DNA of 42,727 bases from Pseudomonadota bacterium. GTDB lineage: Bacteria; Verrucomicrobiota; Verrucomicrobiia; Limisphaerales; SXTU01. The stretch is from NCBI GenBank assembly GCA_009924135.1, contig RFSE01000032.1:1-42727 (forward strand), written 5' to 3'. The stretch's first letter is position 1. Each line of letters starts with the position of its first letter. The translations under genes were made by a program, and so were the position numbers. The notes beneath the pieces were generated by a model. That model saw nothing but the letters and a program-made list of their open reading frames with translations, searched no databases and was not told the DNA's origin. This document shows positions 1 through 6,443 of the stretch, piece after piece.

Positions 1-104
1 TCCTGCCGTGGTTTGCGTCGTCCCAGTGCCATGCTTACCATGGACGCGCCGCAGCGTTCGCGCGTTACAGGAGGAAGCGTTTTTTAACAGGCTGCTAGCG
101 GGGC

Positions 105-1529
105 TCAGCCGCCAGTGTCCTGCGCCGGGTGCAGCGAGTACTGGCGCAATTTTTCACGCAACGTGAGCCGGGAGATGCCGAGCCACCGTGCGGCCCTGGC
201 CTGGTTCCCGTCCGCCAGTTCGATGGTCCGGGCCAGCAGTTCACGTTCGGTGGCACTGATCACCTCGGCATAGACATCCTCGCGTTCGCCGCGTTGGGCA
301 GCGGCCAGCAGATCGCCGATCAGGTTGGGGGGGGGACCGGAGCCAGCCGCTCCGGCGTTGGCCGGAGACGCGAGCGCGGTGCGGACATGCTCCACACTGA
401 TGGTGTAGCCGCGCGCGTGCAGAAGGATTTTACGGACCGTGTTTTCCAGTTCACGCACATTCCCGGGCCAGGGCTGGGCCCTGAGCAATTCGAGTGCCTC
501 GGTCTGGATGCTCGGTTCACTCGTCCCGAGTTCCGCGCCGTATCGCCGGAGGAAGTACCGCACCAGGTCGGGCACATCCTCCCGCCGCTCGCGCAGCGGC
601 GGCAGCATGACCGTCACGACGTTGAGGCGGTAAAACAAGTCCTCGCGAAACAGCCGGTCACGCATCATCACCTCGAGATTCCGGTGCGTGGCAGCGATGA
701 CGCGCACATCTGCCGCCACGGTTTCCTTGCCCCCCAGCCGCTGGAGGGAATGCTCCTGAAGAACCCGGAGCAACTTCACCTGCGTGTTGGGTGTAAGGTC
801 GCCAATCTCGTCCAAGAACAACGTGCCAGTGTGCGCTTGCTCGAAGCGTCCGATGCGGCGCATGTCCGCCCCCGTAAATGCGCCGCGCTCATGGCCGAAC
901 AGCTCGCTTTCCAGCAAGGTCTCCGGGATCGCCGCACAGTTGACCGCGACAAACGGCGCCTGCGCGCGGTCGCTGTGCTGGTAAATGGCGCGGGCAATGA
1001 GTTCCTTGCCGGTGCCAGTTTCGCCGCGGATGAGCACATTGACGGGCTTGGCGGCAATGCGGCCGATCTCCTTGTAAATGGCCTGCATCACCCGGCTCTG
1101 GCCGATGATGGCCGCGTGGCCCACCGCCTCGGCCACGCCCAGATCGACCGGTTCCGTCATAAGGCGATATGCGGTGAGGGCCTTGCCCACGAGTTCGATG
1201 AGCTCGCTCATGTCAAAAGGCTTCAGCAGATAGTCGTAGGCCCCGAACTTGATCGCCTCAATCGCGGTTTCGGTGGTGCCGTGGGCCGTCATCAGCACGA
1301 TGGGCAGGCGTGGCCGGACGGCGTGGAGCCGCCGCACAATTTCCAGGCCGCCGATGCCGGGTAGTTTAAAGTCCGTGAGGACGAGGTCAAAGGTCTGCTG
1401 CTGCGCTAAGGCAAGCCCGTCATCGCCGCGCGCGGCGTGGGTCACGATCCACCCTTCCGCCGCGAGCACCCGTTCCAATGAGGAGGCAATGGCAGTGTCG
1501 TCTTCGATCAACAATATCTGGCTGTTCAT
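105..1529 (-). CDS. Sigma-54-dependent response regulator (NtrC/ZraR type)
   Basis: A 474-aa transcription activator with the classical three-domain order. The receiver domain (about 1-120) carries the acidic pair near residues 10-11, phospho-acceptor D53 in LTDFKLPG and the conserved K in LLKPFD (about 103). The AAA+ domain has Walker A GETGTGKE (169-176), the sigma-54 contact loop GAFTGA (216-221) and Walker B LFLDEIGD (about 237-244). The C-terminus has a Fis-type helix-turn-helix (about 430-470, ADGNQARAARWLGISRLTLREK). An intact GAFTGA means it should remodel sigma-54 polymerase. It follows the histidine kinase gene with a 4-base ATGA overlap, so the two form one two-component system. 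The nearest likely target is the metal-efflux operon on the other side of the intergenic region, which has a -24/-12 promoter. The class is certain; the target and signal are inferred. Confidence 0.95.
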   Translation of the reverse strand: MNSQILLIEDDTAIASSLERVLAAEGWIVTHAARGDDGLALAQQQTFDLVLTDFKLPGIGGLEIVRRLHAVRPRLPIVLMTAHGTTETAIEAIKFGAYDYLLKPFDMSELIELVGKALTAYRLMTEPVDLGVAEAVGHAAIIGQSRVMQAIYKEIGRIAAKPVNVLIRGETGTGKELIARAIYQHSDRAQAPFVAVNCAAIPETLLESELFGHERGAFTGADMRRIGRFEQAHTGTLFLDEIGDLTPNTQVKLLRVLQEHSLQRLGGKETVAADVRVIAATHRNLEVMMRDRLFREDLFYRLNVVTVMLPPLRERREDVPDLVRYFLRRYGAELGTSEPSIQTEALELLRAQPWPGNVRELENTVRKILLHARGYTISVEHVRTALASPANAGAAGSGPPPNLIGDLLAAAQRGEREDVYAEVISATERELLARTIELADGNQARAARWLGISRLTLREKLRQYSLHPAQDTGG

Positions 1530-2887
1530 GGCGAGGGGGAAGCGGGCGGCAGCACGATGCCAAACACGGTACCGTGATTGGTCCGGGTCTGATATTGCAG
1601 TGCCCCATCGTGCTTTTCGACGATGCGGGCAGCAATGGCCAGACCGAGTCCCGTACCGGTTTCCTTCGTGCTGAAAAAGGGATCGAACAGGCGCTTTTGA
1701 ACATCGGGGGGGATGCCCTTGCCACTGTCCCCCACTTCGAGAATCACCGCTGGCATGGTGCCGTGCGGCGTGGGCCGCGTGCCGGCGCGGACGTGAAGCG
1801 TGATGACGCCACCAGAGCCGGAGGCATCGGCGGCGTTCTGCGTGAGGTTGATAAGGACCTGCTTGATTTGCTGCGGGTCCACTCGCACATGCAGGCCGGC
1901 CTCGCCCGGCACCAGGCGCAACTCGAACCCGCGCTGCGCCAGGGCCGGGGCCAGCAGATCACGCGTATCGCGCAGCGGCTGCTCGGCCGGGATGACGACA
2001 AAGTCCGGTTCGGAAGGGCGTGCGAAGGTGAGAAAGTCCTTCACGATGCGCTCGAGCCGGCTGATTTCCTGGCTGATCACATCCGCGTCCACGCGTTCAG
2101 GTGAATTGGGTTTGAGATGACGGGACTGGGTGAACAACCGCGCCTTGATGGCGGTGAGCGGATTGCGGATCTCATGCGCCACCCCGGCAGCGAGGAGGCC
2201 CAGCGAGGCCAGTTTCTCCTGGCGCTCGATGGTGGCCTGGCTTTCGAGCAGCTTCACCTGAAGCGGCGCGATGAGCGCCCGGTAGACCAGCCGGGCCGCC
2301 CAGACGCCCAGGGCCAGCAACGCGAAGAATGCGGCGATAAAAAACCAGCGCAACCACTCCAGGGTGTGCTGGGACTCGGCGATGAACTGTTCAAGCGATT
2401 CCCGGTGGGCCTTCACCAGCTCGTAGCCCAGGGCGTTGAGCCTGGCGGATTCCTGTTCCACCCGGGCGAGGCTTGCGCCCGGACTGGCTGGTTTCACATC
2501 AAGCTGGGCCAAGAGGTTGGTGGCGGCGTTGAAATAGTCGTCGTACCCGGTGTTGATCTGATCCAGCAGGCGGCCCTCCCGAATCGAGGTAAGTGTCGGA
2601 CGCTGCTCGTCGATCCACAGGTCGATCCGTTTCCACTCTTGCAGGAACTGCTGGCGATCCCCCGCTTCGTGATGACGTTCGTAACGATGCAGGAGCGAGT
2701 CGAGACGTTGCAGGTTGGCACGGAACTGGTCGGCGGTCTGAAAACTCTCCATCTGTTCCCGCGAGAGCCGGTCGCCCAAGGTGGCGATATGCCGCCACGT
2801 GAACTGGGCCGCCCAGCCGATAAAGCCAAGCAAAGCCACCACCACGACCACGAGGGTGGCGATGCGGGGTTTCAGGCTTAAGTTCAT
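1526..2887 (-). CDS. Membrane sensor histidine kinase
   Basis: A 453-aa sensor kinase if started at 2887; an in-frame upstream start at 3049 would add 54 residues unlike a signal region, so 2887 (MNLSLKPRIATLVVVV) is preferred. It has TM1 at about 11-29, a mostly helical periplasmic domain at about 30-178, TM2 at about 181-200, then a coiled linker. The HisKA H-box is AAGVAHEIRNPL with H238. The ATPase domain shows the N box (NLTQNAADAS), G1 (GDSGKGIPPD), F (FDPFFSTKE) and G2 (GTGLGLAI). No PAS domain is evident. The periplasmic part contains the cluster HRYERHHE (67-74), which could bind a metal, but this is only suggestive. It is the cognate kinase of the sigma-54 activator that follows. 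By position beside a CzcCBA-like pump it is a candidate metal or envelope-stress sensor, resembling ZraS in architecture. Confidence 0.92.
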   Translation of the reverse strand: MNLSLKPRIATLVVVVVALLGFIGWAAQFTWRHIATLGDRLSREQMESFQTADQFRANLQRLDSLLHRYERHHEAGDRQQFLQEWKRIDLWIDEQRPTLTSIREGRLLDQINTGYDDYFNAATNLLAQLDVKPASPGASLARVEQESARLNALGYELVKAHRESLEQFIAESQHTLEWLRWFFIAAFFALLALGVWAARLVYRALIAPLQVKLLESQATIERQEKLASLGLLAAGVAHEIRNPLTAIKARLFTQSRHLKPNSPERVDADVISQEISRLERIVKDFLTFARPSEPDFVVIPAEQPLRDTRDLLAPALAQRGFELRLVPGEAGLHVRVDPQQIKQVLINLTQNAADASGSGGVITLHVRAGTRPTPHGTMPAVILEVGDSGKGIPPDVQKRLFDPFFSTKETGTGLGLAIAARIVEKHDGALQYQTRTNHGTVFGIVLPPASPSP

Positions 2888-2949
2888 GCGAACGCTGCGG
2901 CGTACCGCGAGTCTCGTGCCAAACGCGTAGAAGGTGTTGCCACAAGGCA

Positions 2950-2958
2950 ATTGTAGCA
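2950..2958 (-). promoter_or_regulatory. Extended -10 promoter for the two-component genes
   Basis: On the minus strand this reads TGC-TACAAT, an extended -10 (TGn plus a 5/6 match to TATAAT), about 63 bases upstream of the kinase ATG. No good -35 is visible at 16-18 bases. The palindrome at 2995-3013 lies about 40 bases further upstream, where an activator or repressor could act on it. Prediction from sequence only. Confidence 0.45.
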
Positions 2959-2994
2959 TAACCGCTGGCCAACTCACCATCCCGAGCCCTAAAA

Positions 2995-3013
2995 GTGGTA
3001 AGATTCTTACCAC
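2995..3013. promoter_or_regulatory. Palindromic activator site (candidate enhancer)
   Basis: Perfect 8-bp arms GTGGTAAG and CTTACCAC around a 3-base centre (ATT). It lies between the divergent kinase and efflux transcription units, 94-112 bases upstream of the -24 GG of the sigma-54 promoter. Such dyads at about 100-150 bases upstream are typical binding sites of NtrC-family activators. It is also close enough to the kinase promoter for autoregulation. A weaker half-site-like TGGTTAAG follows at about 3051. Binding by the adjacent regulator is inferred. Confidence 0.6.
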
Positions 3014-3106
3014 CGCAGGCCAAGAGCTGCTCAACCTCCCTGCTGGCAACTGGTTAAGATAGCGCGTTACTGAAGGGATTACGCATTTTTCATCATCGCA
3101 GGTTAA

Positions 3107-3123
3107 TTGGCACGCCTCTCGCT
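3107..3123 (+). promoter_or_regulatory. Sigma-54 (-24/-12) promoter of the efflux operon
   Basis: The sequence TTGGCACG-CCTC-TCGCT matches the sigma-54 consensus (YTGGCACG N4 TTGCW) at all but one conserved position. The invariant GG (3109-3110) and GC (3121-3122) are exactly 10 bases apart. It points toward the receiver gene at 3249, with a start site expected near 3133-3135. Together with the neighbouring GAFTGA-containing activator this supports sigma-54 control of the downstream genes. Confidence 0.75.
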
Positions 3124-3169
3124 AAAGACGAGGCAATGATAACCATTGGTTCAATCCAGCAGGCGCAAC

Positions 3170-3191
3170 TTCCCCCGCACATGCGGGGGGA
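3170..3191 (+). promoter_or_regulatory. Strong hairpin in the 5' leader of the efflux operon
   Basis: TTCCCCCGCA and TGCGGGGGGA pair with a 2-base loop (one G-T wobble, one unpaired outer position possible). It sits downstream of the predicted sigma-54 start and about 58 bases before the receiver ATG. No U-run follows, so it is not a standard terminator. It could stabilise the mRNA or affect translation; the function is unknown. Confidence 0.45.
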
Positions 3192-3248
3192 ATCGTGCCC
3201 GGCGGGAGCTGTCACCAAGCTCGCGGGGTTGTCTGCCGGGCTACGCTG

Positions 3249-3746
3249 ATGAAACACAAGGTTATCATCACCGACGACGACCCATCCGTCCGGCTGGCCC
3301 TCGGGAACCTGCTCGACCGGGAAGGCTATCAAGTTGCCATGGCGGCTTCAGGCGACGAAGCGCTGGCCAGATTGCTGCAAGACGGCCCCTTCGACCTCAT
3401 GCTGCTTGACCTGAACATGCCCGGCAAAAGCGGTTGGGACACGTTCGAACGCGTCACCGCGTTAAATCCCCTGCTACCGGTACTGGTCATTACGGCCCGG
3501 CCAGACCAGCAAACACTGGCCCAAGCGGCCGGCGTAAGCGCCCTGGCGGAAAAACCCCTCGATCTCCCGCACCTGCTGGGCACGATCCGCGAACTGATCA
3601 CTGAACCGCCGGTCAACCGCTTGCGTCGGCTGGCTGGACGTCAGGTAACGTGGCGTCATCTGGTGGCTGAACCGGCCGTAGGCGGTCCGCGCCGCAATTC
3701 ACCAGGCGTGTCCACTTTGCCCCCTTTCACTGCAAAAGCTTCATGA
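3249..3746 (+). CDS. Stand-alone receiver-domain response regulator
   Basis: A 165-aa protein made of one CheY-like receiver domain (about 1-120): DDD at 9-11, phospho-acceptor D54 in LLDLNMPGKSGWD, a conserved T in VITARP and K in AEKPLD. The last 40 or so residues are basic and Pro/Gly-rich, with no recognisable output domain. The start ATG at 3249 is preferred to an in-frame ATG at 3195 because homology to receivers begins at MKHKVIITDDD. It is the first gene after the sigma-54 promoter, and its stop overlaps the outer-membrane factor start (ATGA). A receiver-only protein leading an efflux operon could be a phosphate sink or feedback partner for the adjacent kinase; this role is inferred. 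Confidence 0.88.
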   Translation: MKHKVIITDDDPSVRLALGNLLDREGYQVAMAASGDEALARLLQDGPFDLMLLDLNMPGKSGWDTFERVTALNPLLPVLVITARPDQQTLAQAAGVSALAEKPLDLPHLLGTIRELITEPPVNRLRRLAGRQVTWRHLVAEPAVGGPRRNSPGVSTLPPFTAKAS

Positions 3747-5050
3747 TTGACTGCACCTCCATCCTGCGCCGTCCCGGCAAGACCCTGGCCCTCCTGGCTG
3801 CGGGACTGCTTTGCACGTCGGCCGGCATGGCTCAAGCGCCCCGTACGCTCACGCTGGCCGAGGCGAAGCGGCTGGCCTTTGCCCGCAACTGGGATTTGCT
3901 CGCGGCCAAGTCCGATGTGGACGCCGCGCTCGCCCAAAAACTGGTCGCCAAGGAGTTTCCCAACCCGACCCTTTCATTAAGCACCGCCAAGATTTCGTTC
4001 GACGACCATCCAAACGGAACCACGGCCGGCAACTCCGTCTGGAACCGCAGTTTCGACAACATCATCGCCGTCAACCAGCTCTTCGAAATTGGCGGCAAGC
4101 GGCAGGCTCGTCGCGAATCGGCGGTGGCTGGCGTGGCGGGTGCCGAAGCGCGCCTGCGGGACGCCCGGCGCGTCCTTGATCAGGGCGTGTCGCGCGCTTA
4201 CGTCACCGTGCTTCAGGCCCGGGACAACGTTGCGATCCTGAATCAGTCCGTCACCTCGCTGCGCTCCGAAGCCCGGATCGCCGAAGTCCGGCACAAAGCC
4301 GGGGACATCTCCCTGGCGGACAAGATGCAGATCGAAATTGCCGCCGAGCGGCTGGCACAGGACGCCAGTGCCGCCGCCGCCGCCGAACGGGCGGCCCGCA
4401 TCGCGGTGGATGTTTTACTGGGCGAAGCGAACTCGTCCGGTGACTGGGTGCCGGGCGACTCCATGGACACGCTGGTTGGCCTTCCTTTCCCGGCCAGCGC
4501 GGAGTCGCCCGGTCTTACCCGGCCGGACATCCAAGCCGCCCAGGCTGCCGAACGCAAGGCCGAGGCCGACCTCCGGCTGGCGCGTGCCAACCGCGTGCCC
4601 GATCCCACCTTCACTTTGCAATACGAGCATGAGCAGCCGGACAAACCCAACACGATTGGCCTGGCGGTCTCCATCCCCCTGCCGCTCTGGAATCGCAACG
4701 AAGGCAACATCGCCGCCGCCCGCGTCGCCATCACGGCCGCAAAGGTGCAATCCGACAAGCTCCGCGCCCAGATTGCCGCCGACATCGCCGCCGCCCGCGT
4801 CGCCTATGAGGAGGCGTCGGGCCGGTTGCAACGCTATCGCGACCAGATCCGTCCCAAGTCGGAGCAGGTCCGCAAAACCGTGGCCTTCGCCTATGAGAAG
4901 GGCGGTGCCTCCCTGCTCGATTTGCTCTCCGCCGAACGCAACGACAATGATGTGCGGCTGGCCACCGCCGCCGCCGCCGCCGATGCCGCCACGGCCGCAG
5001 TGAATCTCAAGGCCGCCCTGAACTTTTCCACCGAATCGGAGCCAAAATGA
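3743..5050 (+). CDS. TolC/CzcC-family outer-membrane efflux protein
   Basis: A 435-aa outer-membrane factor of a tripartite RND pump. It has an N-terminal signal peptide (LALLAAGLLCTSAGMAQA, cleavage near 30), then TLTLAEAKRLAFARNWDL, the typical first repeat of the OEP domain. Two long Ala/Arg/Glu-rich helical repeats follow, as in TolC/CusC/CzcC (about 120-220 and 330-430). The length is normal for the family. It overlaps the genes on both sides by ATGA junctions, so receiver, channel and adaptor are translationally coupled. It should form the outer-membrane duct for the CzcA-like pump encoded two genes downstream. The metal cannot be read from this subunit. Confidence 0.93.
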   Translation: MIDCTSILRRPGKTLALLAAGLLCTSAGMAQAPRTLTLAEAKRLAFARNWDLLAAKSDVDAALAQKLVAKEFPNPTLSLSTAKISFDDHPNGTTAGNSVWNRSFDNIIAVNQLFEIGGKRQARRESAVAGVAGAEARLRDARRVLDQGVSRAYVTVLQARDNVAILNQSVTSLRSEARIAEVRHKAGDISLADKMQIEIAAERLAQDASAAAAAERAARIAVDVLLGEANSSGDWVPGDSMDTLVGLPFPASAESPGLTRPDIQAAQAAERKAEADLRLARANRVPDPTFTLQYEHEQPDKPNTIGLAVSIPLPLWNRNEGNIAAARVAITAAKVQSDKLRAQIAADIAAARVAYEEASGRLQRYRDQIRPKSEQVRKTVAFAYEKGGASLLDLLSAERNDNDVRLATAAAAADAATAAVNLKAALNFSTESEPK

Positions 5051-6378
5051 AAACCACACCTCTCATCCAGGCTGAAATCCAAACGGACACCGCCACGGTT
5101 GAAGCCAAGCCGGCGCCTCACCACCAGGTTCCGGCCAGCGAAAGTTCCAGCCAGCCGCTGGCGTGGAACTCCCGCACCAGGAAAGCAGCCATGAAAAAAC
5201 CACTCGTCCGCCGGCTCGTCGAAGAATCCTGGATCGTGGGCGTCGCCCTCGCGGCCCTGATCACTGCCGGTTGCGAAAAGAAGAAGGAAGGCGCGGATGC
5301 ACCCGCGCCTTCCACCAGTGCCAAGGCCGAGGGCGGAGCCGTAATCTTCCCGGCGGGCAGCCCTCAGCTCGCGTCCGTGTCCGTTGAGGCCGTGGAAGAC
5401 ACCCGCACCACGAAGTTGCGCGTGCACGGTCGGCTGGTGTGGGATGAGACCGTAACCGCGCGGGTGTTCACGCCCTTTGCCGGTCGCGTGACCGCCATCC
5501 CCGGGGAAGTCGGCAAGCCCATCGAAAAAGGCGGACCGCTGGCCATGATCGCCTCGCCGGATTTCGGCCAGGCGCAGGCCGACGTGCGCCGGGCCGCCAG
5601 CGATGTCCGCCAGGCCGAGCGCACCCTGGCCCGCTTGAAGGAACTTTTCGAGCACGGTGCCGCCCCGCGCAAGGACGTGGAGACGGCGGAGTCCGACCTC
5701 GCCCGCGCGCAGTCCGAGCAGGAGCGTGGACTGGCCCGGCTGGCGCTTTACGGCGGCAGCATGGGCACCATTGACCAGGTCATCGCCCTGAAAAGCCCGC
5801 TCACCGGCGTGATCGTGGAAAAGAATTTAAATCCCGGTCAGGAAGTGCGCCCGGACCAGATGCTCGCCGGACTGCCGCAGTACGGTGCGCCGCTGTTCGT
5901 CATTACTGATCCCACCCGCCTCTGGGTCCTGCTCGATGCCTCCGAGGCTGATCTTTGCCACCTCAAGCCAAGCCTGCCAATGGTGATACGCTCCCAAGCG
6001 TCCCCGGAGGCATCCCACCCTGGCCGGCTTGAGGTGGTTTCTGATTCGTTTGACCCCGCGACCCGCATGCTCCGCGTGCGCGGTTCGGTCGAAAACGCCG
6101 ACCGCACGCTCCGCGCCGAAATGCTCGTCACGGCCGAGATTGAAGTGCCGGTCGCCACGCCGCGGTCGGTAACGTCCCGGGCGGTGTTTCTCAAAGGCGA
6201 CCGTCATTATGTCTATGTCGAAGAAGGTCAGGGCCGCTTCCGACGGCGCGAAGTCAAGGTAGGCGCAGAAGTGGCCGGCAAGTTGCCGATCATCGAGGGC
6301 CTCGACGCTGGTCAGCGCGTTGTCACCGGTGGTGCCCTGCTGTTGGAACAAGTCGCCACCGATAGCGCCGGTTCCTGA
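5047..6378 (+). CDS. RND efflux periplasmic adaptor (CzcB/CusB-like)
   Basis: A 443-aa membrane-fusion protein. The N-terminal part includes VTARVFTPFAGRVTAIPGEVGKPIEKGGPLAMI (barrel-sandwich lipoyl half) and SPLTGVIVEKNLNPGQEV (second half). Between them lies a helical hairpin (ADVRRAASDVRQAERTLARL and following), then beta-barrel and membrane-proximal domains to the end. Start choice is uncertain. ATG at 5047 overlaps the channel stop (ATGA), but gives a 48-residue polar leader. ATG at 5191, preceded by AGGAAA, gives a clean lipoprotein signal with lipobox LITAGC (Cys28) and a KKK stretch just after it. The adaptor links pump and channel in the periplasm. There is no His-rich metal-binding N-terminus beyond scattered His. 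Confidence 0.92.
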   Translation: MKTTPLIQAEIQTDTATVEAKPAPHHQVPASESSSQPLAWNSRTRKAAMKKPLVRRLVEESWIVGVALAALITAGCEKKKEGADAPAPSTSAKAEGGAVIFPAGSPQLASVSVEAVEDTRTTKLRVHGRLVWDETVTARVFTPFAGRVTAIPGEVGKPIEKGGPLAMIASPDFGQAQADVRRAASDVRQAERTLARLKELFEHGAAPRKDVETAESDLARAQSEQERGLARLALYGGSMGTIDQVIALKSPLTGVIVEKNLNPGQEVRPDQMLAGLPQYGAPLFVITDPTRLWVLLDASEADLCHLKPSLPMVIRSQASPEASHPGRLEVVSDSFDPATRMLRVRGSVENADRTLRAEMLVTAEIEVPVATPRSVTSRAVFLKGDRHYVYVEEGQGRFRRREVKVGAEVAGKLPIIEGLDAGQRVVTGGALLLEQVATDSAGS

Positions 6379-6406
6379 TCGCCACCACATATAATGGTCC
6401 GTTTTC

Positions 6407-6422
6407 GCCCAGCCGCCTGGGC
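6407..6422 (+). other. Small intercistronic hairpin
   Basis: GCCCAG and CTGGGC pair around CCGC in the 65-base gap between adaptor and pump genes. There is no U-tract. A TATAAT (6390-6395) occurs just before it but lacks a -35. It may tune relative expression of the pump; the support is weak. Confidence 0.25.
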
Positions 6423-6443
6423 CATCCCCACCTGTTGCCGTAA

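Noticed and set aside
1..104. Left edge of the window before the regulator stop
   Set aside because: It has no frame or clear hairpin; a short T-run (80-85) lies on the strand opposite to the direction needed for the regulator's terminator.
129..1364. 411-aa open frame on the plus strand
   Set aside because: It lies exactly opposite the sigma-54 regulator, with no recognisable domain; a GC-rich antisense shadow.
6390..6395. TATAAT just before the pump gene as an internal promoter
   Set aside because: There is no acceptable -35 at 16-18 bases and the operon context makes read-through sufficient; not listed as a promoter.
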